NCBI RefSeq assembly: GCF_002778275.1
Contig: NZ_NESG01000009.1
Span: 1 to 64,000 of the forward strand
Direction of reading: 5' to 3'
DNA length: 64,000 nt
Origin: Limnohabitans sp. G3-2
Lineage (GTDB): Bacteria > Pseudomonadota > Gammaproteobacteria > Burkholderiales > Burkholderiaceae_C
A program made the position numbers and the translations under genes. The notes under the pieces were generated by a model. It had not been told where the DNA came from and did no database searches. It saw only the letters and a program-made list of their open reading frames with translations. Of the stretch, positions 8,147 to 16,460 are shown one piece after another (position 1 is the stretch's first letter; each line of letters opens with the position of its first letter).

Positions 8147-8746
8147 TCAGAGCAGTTCTACAGCGTTCTGTAGCATCGTCTGATTCACATCAATATAGCG
8201 TTGTGTCACCGCTAGACTACGATGACCTGCCAATTCTTGCAGAACACGCACAGAGACACCCTTAGACGCTAAATTTGTCAAGAAACCACGACGACCTGAG
8301 TGCGAACTTGCACCATCAATTCCTGCACCCTTGTAGATGTGATGAAAGTGCTGTGCCAATGTGTTTGCTGAGAAACCACGCTGATAGTTCTTTTGCGATG
8401 CAAACAATGCCCTTGTTGTGTCTGTGAGTGTGACAGCAAGCAAGTCCTTCAATTTGAATCGTGCTGACAGATAGTTGTGTAATTCCTGTTGCATCTTTTG
8501 CGAGAGTACAACTGTGCGCCCATGATTGCCTTTCGTTTGTTCAGCCGAAAGACGAATTGAGTCTTTTATTGACCCATCCGAATTCAGTATATCGCAGATC
8601 CTAATTGATGCAACTTCACCAACTCGCATTCCACAGTCTGTCGTCATCAAGAACATTGCCTTATTTCGTGCTGAGTGTTTGTGTGCTGTGATGTACAGCA
8701 GAACTTTCCGTGTGTCTGTAGAAGTCAGAACCTTTGCCTGTTTCAT
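8147..8746 (-). CDS. Small tyrosine recombinase, catalytic domain only (199 aa)
   Basis: All catalytic residues of a tyrosine recombinase are visible: Arg41 in GMRVGE, Lys72, His149 and Arg152 in HSGRR, His175 in AGHRS and Tyr184 in TQRYIDV. At 199 aa it lacks the N-terminal arm and core-binding domains of the large integrase. Its size resembles FimB/FimE-type invertases and short Xer-like resolvases. ATG 8746 is preferred over the upstream ATG at 8767 because AAGGA lies 7 nt before it. It is transcribed against int and has its own terminator. Possible roles are circle-multimer resolution, DNA inversion or help in excision; none is shown. It is quite different in sequence from the large integrase, so it is not a duplicate. 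Confidence 0.85.
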   Translation of the reverse strand: MKQAKVLTSTDTRKVLLYITAHKHSARNKAMFLMTTDCGMRVGEVASIRICDILNSDGSIKDSIRLSAEQTKGNHGRTVVLSQKMQQELHNYLSARFKLKDLLAVTLTDTTRALFASQKNYQRGFSANTLAQHFHHIYKGAGIDGASSHSGRRGFLTNLASKGVSVRVLQELAGHRSLAVTQRYIDVNQTMLQNAVELL

Positions 8747-9093
8747 ATTTTTTTCCTTACAAATCAAAGAATTTCAATGTATTTATTGTGTTCCCTTTGA
8801 AAAGATATTCCTAGCCTTTCACTAGAAATTTGTTTCCTCAATGTTTTCAACAACTTAGCGAATAATCAATGAGATGTGCAGATGCCTGTGATTTCTGATG
8901 TAGTCAGTTTGCTCCCTTGGTCAGTGAATTAATTTGATGCTCTCAAATCCAGTCCTAATGCGTTCTAGATGCATTCCCTGTATTGTCAGTATGTCATTCA
9001 GTCTCAATACATAAATTTAGAGTGCAGACGAGCACTACAAATACCATGCATCTGTAGATTTTGCAAATAGCCACTCGCATTGACCTCACTTGT
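8747..9093. other. Non-coding stretch between small recombinase and Rep-like gene
   Basis: Right-copy counterpart of 2054-2400. No supported gene; weak short inverted repeats only. It is the best place to look for a replication origin or a promoter of the small recombinase. Confidence 0.4.
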
Positions 9094-9645
9094 CTAGTTG
9101 AGTGCTTGATGCGGTATCCAACAATTCTGAACTGACCAAATTCCGCTTGTTGACCACAATCTTTCCCTATCTGTTCGTCCCTCTTTGACTGAATAGTTAA
9201 TTGCACGACATGCACTTTCCTTGTCATTCTTGATGTTGTAAAAAGATAGATTGTCCGATTGCTTCGCTTTGTACAACCATCCATATGTCAAGAATTGATA
9301 AATTTGTGCATCTGTCAGTTGCTCAGGTAAGTTACCCAAAAGCAAGTTGACATGTATTGTTAGTTCATTGTTAGTTGTCTCATATGCTCCTTCCACTGTT
9401 GCGAACGACAACGGCTTGTAAATTTCAGGTTTTCGCTTTGCACGATTGATATGACCTGCATGAATTTTTGCTTCAAATACTTGCAATGCGAAATGCAAAT
9501 TCTTATTTGTCTGGTCAACATAGTAGTCAAGTGTTTTTTGTGACTTGTTGGCAGAACGGAATTTGGTATGCAATACGGCATAGTGAGAAATATGGTCTGA
9601 ATATTTCTGGAAATGCTGTGCAACATCGTTCGCTGTGTAGTTCAT
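9094..9645 (-). CDS. Putative HUH endonuclease / Rep-like protein, 183 aa
   Basis: Three motifs appear in the order and rough spacing of rolling-circle Rep proteins: a hydrophobic FATVEG segment at 81-86 (motif I position), HVNLLLG at 98-104 where the HUH motif would be (His-x-Asn instead of His-x-His), and INYSVKE at 149-155 with Tyr151 and Lys154 in a YxxK arrangement (motif III). If correct, it would nick one strand and start rolling-circle replication or mobilisation of the excised circle. The second metal-binding His is missing, the protein is short and there is no helicase, so this remains tentative. It is divergent from the 147-aa gene and has no obvious ribosome binding site. Confidence 0.6.
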   Translation of the reverse strand: MNYTANDVAQHFQKYSDHISHYAVLHTKFRSANKSQKTLDYYVDQTNKNLHFALQVFEAKIHAGHINRAKRKPEIYKPLSFATVEGAYETTNNELTIHVNLLLGNLPEQLTDAQIYQFLTYGWLYKAKQSDNLSFYNIKNDKESACRAINYSVKEGRTDRERLWSTSGIWSVQNCWIPHQALN

Positions 9646-9771
9646 GCATTTATTTATGCATAATCAAATAGATGGTAAAAATAATCAAAGAAAGTAGCTT
9701 GATATTGGCTCATTAATTGTGGTGCTGGGAACAAAATTCATGCTGTCATAACAAATACTGAAAGGCATGAA

Positions 9772-10215
9772 ATGGCAACAATTCTGAGTGCTCTGAAATT
9801 GGTTCAGGCAAAGCGTCAAGCAAAGACTGATTCGGTTCAATTTCGTCGCGGGAAGGTCCTGGTCAAGTTGGATGAACAGATTGAACTTGCAAAAGCATTG
9901 CGATCTGGTCAAACATTGAACATCAAGCGTGTGCGAAAAGAGCGAGACGAAATGACAGGTGTGCTTCGCACTATTGAATCAGTCAAACGAATCAAGCAGT
10001 TTTGGTTCAAATCAGAATCGGGCAAGACTTGTGTGGAACTTCTGTACGGTCAGACAGCGATTGAGTTCAAGAAGGGCGTGACAGCGATTGAACTTGCTGA
10101 TGATGGGCAAGTTGTTGAAGTGCTTCAGACGCTACGCAAGGCTGTGGAAGTAGGGGAGTTAGACACTCACATCACGGCGGCAAGCGAGGTCGTGAAGGCT
10201 AGGTTTCGTAAGTGA
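9772..10215 (+). CDS. Unknown 147-aa basic protein
   Basis: A Lys/Arg-rich, probably mostly helical N-terminal half (residues 1-75) is followed by a more mixed alpha/beta part with a WFKSESG segment. AAAGG precedes the ATG. No family recognised. It is the first gene of the rightward cargo set, divergent from the Rep-like gene, a position where a regulator or replication accessory protein would be unsurprising, but no helix-turn-helix is clear. Confidence 0.65.
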   Translation: MATILSALKLVQAKRQAKTDSVQFRRGKVLVKLDEQIELAKALRSGQTLNIKRVRKERDEMTGVLRTIESVKRIKQFWFKSESGKTCVELLYGQTAIEFKKGVTAIELADDGQVVEVLQTLRKAVEVGELDTHITAASEVVKARFRK

Positions 10216-10308
10216 AATAGACGGAAATTTTTCATGCATACTATGGATGTTTATGAAATTTGCATGATTGGCAAAATTCTGTTAGATTGGATCTAATTTG
10301 GAGTAGAT

Positions 10309-10572
10309 ATGGCACTTATCACACAGATCAAAAAAGCAGTTATTTCTGGCGATATCATGCAACCATTCACAGTTCAAGATTTGAAAATTTGGATGCTTGA
10401 GAAAGATATCAGGAAAAATGATGGTGAATATTATGCGGAAGCATCAGTTAATTCCATCCTTTCTAATTCAGATTTGCTTAACAAACCCACATCAAATTTA
10501 AATGCAAAAATTTTGATAAGCACGAAATTTCTGATGTTGCGAAAGAATACTGGTTTGATATTTGAGTTATGA
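10309..10572 (+). CDS. Small winged-helix-like protein, possible frameshift
   Basis: Product of 87 aa preceded by a good GGAG site. Residues 15-60 (PFTVQDLK then ...YYAEASVNSILSNSD) resemble small winged-helix proteins seen in phages and islands. From residue 67 the zero frame becomes hydrophobic and low in complexity. The -1 frame after an A5/T4 tract gives a hydrophilic ending closing with EYWFDI and stops at 10565, which looks more protein-like. On the other hand the zero frame ends in an ATGA overlap with the next gene. Either a fixed single-base deletion or ribosomal slippage is possible. Both element copies have the same sequence here. Confidence 0.5.
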   Translation: MALITQIKKAVISGDIMQPFTVQDLKIWMLEKDIRKNDGEYYAEASVNSILSNSDLLNKPTSNLNAKILISTKFLMLRKNTGLIFEL

Positions 10573-11291
10573 AAATTCGCTTACTCTTTTCAACCTTGCT
10601 TGTAATTGCACTAATCGGATGTGCAGATGCACCAAAGCAAGATGACATTCAAATGCTTGGCAGTACTTACCGATGGTATGGAGCTAAGATCTCAGTTTTG
10701 CAAGACTTTACGGTATCCGGATTAAGAATTCGTGTAAGTCGTTCAGCATCTTTCGTTAGGGATATGTGCGTTAAAGGTGAAGCACGATTCATTGAACTTG
10801 ATGGTCCTATTAATAAAGATACATCTTTTATTTTGGAAAAAGTATTATCGTCATTTCAACACTGTGAACTTGATAACGGTGCTGTTTTTCCAGGTTATGT
10901 CTACATGAACTCAAACGGTGGAACTTTAAGTGATGGATTTTTGATCGGTAGAACTTTACGAAAACATGATGCGTTTACGGCTTTGCAAGTCTCTCAGCGA
11001 TGCGCATCCGCTTGTGCAGTGGCGTATCTCGGTGGCACGAGCAGATCTATGCACAGGGATGCAAGACTGATTTTCCACTCCCCATACATTAAAACAAATG
11101 AATATGGTGTTGACAAGATAAAATGTGCAGACAGGCGAGATGCTAATGATCTTCTCAAATATTACAAAGAAATGCTGCCATCTAATGCTGCGGACAAACT
11201 TTTTGAAAGAACAATGGACTATTGCTCACAAGAAGCAGGATGGACGCTTGATTCTGGTGCCGCTAGTTTTTTTAATGTTACTTCAAACTGA
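10569..11291 (+). CDS. ClpP/crotonase-fold periplasmic lipoprotein (COG3904-like)
   Basis: Product of 240 aa with a lipoprotein signal: charged start, hydrophobic core and lipobox LIGC with Cys18 as the predicted acylation site. The following domain has the hallmarks of the ClpP/crotonase superfamily group called predicted periplasmic protein COG3904: VYMNSNGG at 111-118, CASAC at 145-149 with Ser147 in the nucleophile position, LGGTSR and IFHSPY (His170). Extra cysteines (67, 99, 145, 149, 186, 219) may form disulfides outside the cytoplasm. The role is unknown; as cargo it could act on the host envelope, perhaps as a protease or a surface-exclusion type factor, but that is speculation. Confidence 0.8.
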   Translation: MKIRLLFSTLLVIALIGCADAPKQDDIQMLGSTYRWYGAKISVLQDFTVSGLRIRVSRSASFVRDMCVKGEARFIELDGPINKDTSFILEKVLSSFQHCELDNGAVFPGYVYMNSNGGTLSDGFLIGRTLRKHDAFTALQVSQRCASACAVAYLGGTSRSMHRDARLIFHSPYIKTNEYGVDKIKCADRRDANDLLKYYKEMLPSNAADKLFERTMDYCSQEAGWTLDSGAASFFNVTSN

Positions 11292-11308
11292 ATTTTCTGG
11301 AGAAATCA

Positions 11309-11551
11309 ATGTCTGATCTTAAAACTGCAAGTCAACAACTTGATGACGCAATCAAAGCGGCTGAAGCTGCGGCTGCAAAGGTTGAGGAACTCAAAAAAGT
11401 CACTCGTGAAGAAGATTTGAAGAATGTACTTGCGTTGATTGCTCGTCATGGCTTCACGCAAACTGATTTGAAATCTGTTTTGAAAGTTCGCGGCACTACT
11501 GCAAAGACTGCGACAGGCACAAAACGGGCGTATGTTCGCAAGAAGAAGTGA
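11309..11551 (+). CDS. H-NS-like protein without the canonical DNA-binding motif, 80 aa
   Basis: The N-terminal half is a predicted coiled coil (residues 5-40). It is followed by ALIARHGFTQTDL (44-56), which resembles the segment between oligomerisation and linker in beta-proteobacterial H-NS proteins. The C-terminal TWSGRGRRP-type AT-hook motif is absent; the protein ends in a basic RAYVRKKK tail. It could bind DNA through the tail, or act by mixed oligomers with host H-NS, as truncated H-NS proteins on islands do. Family assignment is by pattern only. Confidence 0.6.
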   Translation: MSDLKTASQQLDDAIKAAEAAAAKVEELKKVTREEDLKNVLALIARHGFTQTDLKSVLKVRGTTAKTATGTKRAYVRKKK

Positions 11552-11564
11552 TTGATTGACTAAT

Positions 11565-11589
11565 ATGTGAGTACGCTAAATACTCACAT
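11565..11589 (+). promoter_or_regulatory. Hairpin over start codon of the 124-aa gene
   Basis: Right-copy counterpart of 4872-4896: perfect 9-bp stem with 7-nt loop covering both candidate start codons. Confidence 0.5.
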
Positions 11590-11941
11590 GCGCTTTTCTC
11601 AATTCAGTTCATATCTACACAAGTACAAAGTCACGGTTCGTGTCATTGATGGTTCGCAATCAATGACAGTCAATTTAACTTTGGAGATTGATGGAATTTT
11701 GCAAGCAAGGTTTGTTGCATCAAAGTTGTTCGGTTCAAAGAATGTTGTTTCAGTCTCAGAGATTAGGAACGAATTCATTGAATCAACTGAAACATTAACA
11801 GCGGATCAATTGAAGGTTAAGAGTCTTCAAGATCAACAAAAGCGATACGGTGAACTTGCAAAGCGTGAGAAGTCGAGACAATCGCTAGTCAAAGCGCAAA
11901 AGAAGATGCACCTATCAAATATGTCTTATTCACACTTGTAG
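11567..11941 (+). CDS. Unknown 124-aa protein
   Basis: An N-terminal part with beta-strand character (residues 8-55) is followed by a Lys/Gln/Glu-rich helical tail. No family recognised. GTG 11567 gives 124 aa and ATG 11588 gives 117 aa; neither has a Shine-Dalgarno sequence, and both lie in the hairpin at 11565-11589. It is followed after 5 bp by the secreted-protein gene, so the two are probably co-transcribed. Confidence 0.55.
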   Translation: MSTLNTHMRFSQFSSYLHKYKVTVRVIDGSQSMTVNLTLEIDGILQARFVASKLFGSKNVVSVSEIRNEFIESTETLTADQLKVKSLQDQQKRYGELAKREKSRQSLVKAQKKMHLSNMSYSHL

Positions 11942-11946
11942 TTAGT

Positions 11947-12369
11947 ATGATAAAAAAAACTTTTGCGATTCTTTTTGTTTTAATTTCAATTCCATCGCGT
12001 GGTCAGAATCTTGAGCCAATTTTCAATAGTTCTGTGGCGAAAAAAGATGCTGTTCATGATGTGAAATCAAAAATTTCTGCATTATCGCGAAAAGAAAATA
12101 TTCTTCTTCGCGAGTGTGTTACGAAGCACAGTCTGACTAGATTTGATAATTTTGAATTTTCATACAGACCAAAAGCCAACCCATCAGATCCATTTTCGAG
12201 CATGCGAATAGATCTCAATTGGAATAAATATCACGGATCACAGGTAGTGGTTTTTATACTTAATTCAGGCAATGATAGATTCGGCGATGTAAAGACTATC
12301 GAGCATATTTGTGGTTGGGGCGGAGACGATTACAGGATGCTTTACTCGACTAGTTCACTTGCAAACTAG
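11947..12369 (+). CDS. Secreted protein of unknown function, 140 aa
   Basis: Typical Sec signal peptide: MIKKTF start, hydrophobic FAILFVLISIP, predicted cleavage near residue 19-20 (SRG-Q). The mature part has two cysteines (57 and 122) and a DLNWN...VVFIL beta-rich centre. No family recognised. With the ClpP-fold lipoprotein it makes two exported products in a seven-gene cargo set. Confidence 0.6.
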   Translation: MIKKTFAILFVLISIPSRGQNLEPIFNSSVAKKDAVHDVKSKISALSRKENILLRECVTKHSLTRFDNFEFSYRPKANPSDPFSSMRIDLNWNKYHGSQVVVFILNSGNDRFGDVKTIEHICGWGGDDYRMLYSTSSLAN

Positions 12370-12522
12370 TTGCAAATTTGTCACTAGAATTCACTGAAAC
12401 TTAGCAATGATGCGCTTTGCAACGGTCGGCAATCAATCGTTTTTCAAATTGTCAATTGCATCAACAATTTAGACATGGAGAATTCGTGCATGAATACTAT
12501 AAAGTTGCAAAGTAGTTGCAAA
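12359..12522 (+). promoter_or_regulatory. Right-arm TTGCAAA repeat pairs (right copy)
   Basis: TTGCAAA at 12359-12365, 12370-12376, 12505-12511 and 12516-12522, the same two 11-bp-spaced pairs as in the left copy, leading to the right attachment site. The region between the pairs (12377-12504) holds no supported gene. Confidence 0.5.
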
Positions 12523-12543
12523 TTCGTAAAATATTTAATAAAA

Positions 12544-12582
12544 TCAATGACTTACAAGGATGGAGTCATTGAGTGGGAATGA
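12544..12582 (+). other. Right attachment junction (attR) with GuaA C-terminal codons
   Basis: Same 9-bp inverted repeat and spacer as at 5851-5889, then chromosome. The frame reads V-I-E-W-E-stop, ending GAA TGA at 12582. Sequence after 12578 is no longer element-like and becomes GC-rich. The exchange point lies at or left of 12578; its exact position needs the empty site. Confidence 0.72.
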
Positions 12583-12587
12583 AAGAC

Positions 12588-12614
12588 AAGGCACCTTCGG
12601 GTGCCTTTGTTTTG
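12588..12614 (+). terminator. Rho-independent terminator, probably that of guaA, displaced by the island
   Basis: AAGGCACC, a UUCG-type loop, and GGTGCCTT followed by a T-rich tract. It begins 6 bp after the GuaA-like stop codon, so before integration it would have terminated guaA. It now ends transcripts coming out of the element. Confidence 0.85.
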
Positions 12615-12627
12615 GTACAGTCATTTC

Positions 12628-14618
<1,991 letters not shown>

Positions 14619-14633
14619 AAAAGAACACCGCCC

Positions 14634-15545
14634 ATGGCCCACATCTACATTTTTTCCCCCTCCAGCGCGGTGCGCGACAAAGCCGCTTTTCGACGGGGCG
14701 TCAAGCGCCTGAAAGCGCAAGGTCACGAGGTGGAAGTGGATGAATCTGCCTTGGACACCCACATGCGTTTTGCGGGGGACGACGCCACCCGCGTTGCGGC
14801 CATCGCCCGCGCTGCGGCCAGTGGGGCCGATGTGGCCCTCATCTCACGCGGCGGCTACGGCCTCACGCGCATCCTGCCCGCCTTGCCCTACAAACAGATC
14901 GCCAAAGCCATCGACGGCGGCACTCAGTTTGTGGGCCTGAGCGATTTCACGGCATTCAACCAGGCGGTGTTCGCCAAGACCGGCCGCATCAGCTGGCAGG
15001 GCCCAGCCTTGGGTGAGGACTTTGGCCCGGAGCAGGCGCCTGACGACATCATGCAAGCTTGTTTTGACGACCTGCTGCTCGAGCAAGGCGAGGGCACGGG
15101 CTGGCAACTGCCCAAAGCCGAGGCCGAGCGCCGTGTGTTGGTGAAAGACGCGGTGCTCTGGGGCGGCAACCTGACGGTGCTGACCGCCTTGCTGGGCACA
15201 CCGTATTTCCCGCAGGTCAAAGGGGGTGTGCTGTTTTTGGAAGACGTGGGCGAGCACCCTTACCGGGTCGAGCGCATGCTCACGCAGCTTTTGCATGCGG
15301 GCGTGTTGGGTCAGCAAAAAGCGGTGTTGATCGGGCAATTCAGCCAATACAAGCTGGTGCCCACGCACGACAAAGGGTTCAAGCTGGCCACTGTGGTGGA
15401 CAGGCTGCGCAGCCAGATCAAGGCGCCCGTGCTGACCGGTTTGCCTTTTGGCCATGTGCCGACCAAGGTGCTGCTGCCCGTGGGGGCCCCAGTGGACCTC
15501 GTGACCGAAGGGCGTGACGCGCTGATGGTTTGGGGTCACCTTTGA
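14634..15545 (+). CDS. ldcA: Muramoyltetrapeptide LD-carboxypeptidase
   Basis: Serine peptidase of family S66 that removes the terminal D-Ala from recycled murein tetrapeptides in the cytoplasm. Length (303 aa) is normal. GGYG (73-76) and GLSDFTAF with the nucleophile Ser103 are present, with the Glu of LFLEDVGE and the late His in LPFGHVP completing the expected Ser-Glu-His triad. It lies 15 bp after the TadA fusion and is probably in its operon. Confidence 0.9.
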   Translation: MAHIYIFSPSSAVRDKAAFRRGVKRLKAQGHEVEVDESALDTHMRFAGDDATRVAAIARAAASGADVALISRGGYGLTRILPALPYKQIAKAIDGGTQFVGLSDFTAFNQAVFAKTGRISWQGPALGEDFGPEQAPDDIMQACFDDLLLEQGEGTGWQLPKAEAERRVLVKDAVLWGGNLTVLTALLGTPYFPQVKGGVLFLEDVGEHPYRVERMLTQLLHAGVLGQQKAVLIGQFSQYKLVPTHDKGFKLATVVDRLRSQIKAPVLTGLPFGHVPTKVLLPVGAPVDLVTEGRDALMVWGHL

Positions 15546-15582
15546 AGGGCCCTGTGGCCGGGGCCGGGACCCTCAGGCCTGG

Positions 15583-16206
15583 TCACGCGCGGCGTTGCGC
15601 CACAAACCCCGACAAATAGGCCGACAGCCACAGCGGCGAGAGCTCTTTGTGGATCACCTGGATGCTGGCGGGTGAAGTGGCCGTGCTGAGCGGCGGCACC
15701 AGATCTGGCTCTTGGGACATGATGAGGGTGTGCGCCACGGTGTGCCGCGAACTCATGAACTTTTGCAAGATCTCCAACACCTTTTCTTGCTGCTTTCTCT
15801 CGCCCATCAACTGCAGCACCAGCAAATCGTGTTTGTCGTTCAGCAGTTCCAGCAAGGCCTCGGTCAAGGACTCCTGAAACACCGCCTGCAAAGGAAGATG
15901 CCACTGGCCCATGTCTTTTTTGAGGCGCGCCATCAGATCGGGCGACTCGATCACCAGCATCACTTTGACTGGCCGGTCGGCGCTTTGTCGGGGCAACTCT
16001 AAAAAGTTGTTGGCGCTTTGGTAATTCATGACCGAAGCCAGTGAAATACGGCGGTGGCCACCAAAGGTCTTCCAGGCTTGCAAGACATGGTTGTCCACCA
16101 ACTTTTGGATCGTCGCCATGGACAAGCCCAAACGCTTGGCGGCTTGGGAGCTGGTTAAAAATTCAGCATTCGCGCTGTTCTTCTCGCTTTTTGTGATTTC
16201 AGTCAT
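15583..16206 (-). CDS. HTH (excisionase/MerR-like) regulator with receiver-like C-terminus
   Basis: Product of 207 aa. Residues 15-60 hold a helix-turn-helix of the excisionase/MerR type (LTSSQAAKRLGLS...TIQKLVDN...WKTFGGHRRI). Residues 80-165 look like a response-regulator fold without clear phosphorylation residues. It is divergent from the MFS gene across a 254-bp AT-rich spacer with two palindromes, so it may regulate itself and the transporter. Confidence 0.75.
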   Translation of the reverse strand: MTEITKSEKNSANAEFLTSSQAAKRLGLSMATIQKLVDNHVLQAWKTFGGHRRISLASVMNYQSANNFLELPRQSADRPVKVMLVIESPDLMARLKKDMGQWHLPLQAVFQESLTEALLELLNDKHDLLVLQLMGERKQQEKVLEILQKFMSSRHTVAHTLIMSQEPDLVPPLSTATSPASIQVIHKELSPLWLSAYLSGFVAQRRA

Positions 16207-16269
16207 TGTCTTGATTTTTTAATTGGTATTTATTGTGTTTTTAAATTATTATTTTTGACAAATATAAAT

Positions 16270-16332
16270 CCCAATTTGGGCCGTCTGATGTTGAATTCAA
16301 ACAAATCCATGGAGCATCCCCAATTGGGGATG
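16270..16332. promoter_or_regulatory. Two GGG/CCC palindromes in divergent spacer (candidate operators)
   Basis: CCCAATTTGGG at 16270-16280 and the perfect 18-bp palindrome CATCCCCAATTGGGGATG at 16315-16332. The centres are about 48 bp apart. They lie between the HTH regulator and the MFS gene in an otherwise AT-rich stretch. The shared CCCAATT...GGG core suggests two sites for one protein. Confidence 0.5.
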
Positions 16333-16460
16333 TTTGTGATGAATTTGTTAAATATCCTATAAAAACCATTGAGGCCCATGGCGTGGGCGGAGGGTGTGCT
16401 GCCTCTGCGCCCGCCAAAGTGACTGTTGCGCGGCGCACGCCCGGCTAACATCGCCAGCAC

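Larger units (their letters stand above)
1..12578. repeat. Tandem direct repeat, period 6,693 bp, about 1.9 units visible
   Basis: The sequence starting at base 1 restarts at 6694 and continues to 12578. Coding lengths, intergenic lengths and spot-checked non-coding stretches match with no difference found. The two units are head to tail, and the unit boundary coincides with the attachment site. The array may extend left of the window, so the true copy number is unknown. Confidence 0.92.
5886..12578 (+). mobile_element. Integrative element at guaA 3' end, right copy (complete)
   Basis: Complete 6,693-bp unit. Order: att junction, 14-bp inverted repeat, large tyrosine integrase (+), overlapping small ORF (+), bidirectional terminator region, small tyrosine recombinase (-), Rep-like ORF (-), then seven small genes rightward and a right arm with paired short repeats leading into the next att. 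No capsid, portal, terminase, relaxase, type IV secretion, toxin-antitoxin, resistance or restriction gene is recognisable. Integration at a conserved gene's 3' end with the integrase next to the site is typical of genomic islands. Which class of element this is (satellite, mobilisable element, integrative plasmid) is not established. Confidence 0.88.

Noticed and set aside
8994..9284. Minus-strand ORF of 96 aa overlapping the Rep-like gene end (also at 2301-2591)
   Set aside because: Different frame from the Rep-like gene, no ribosome site, Cys/Arg-rich and unlike a folded protein; judged a shadow.
1..12578. Prophage
   Set aside because: No terminase, portal, capsid, tail, holin or lysin gene could be recognised in the 6.7-kb unit.
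12490..12582. Short ORF ending in the GuaA-like C-terminus as a separate gene
   Set aside because: Only the last few codons resemble GuaA; upstream codons are arm-site DNA with no ribosome site.
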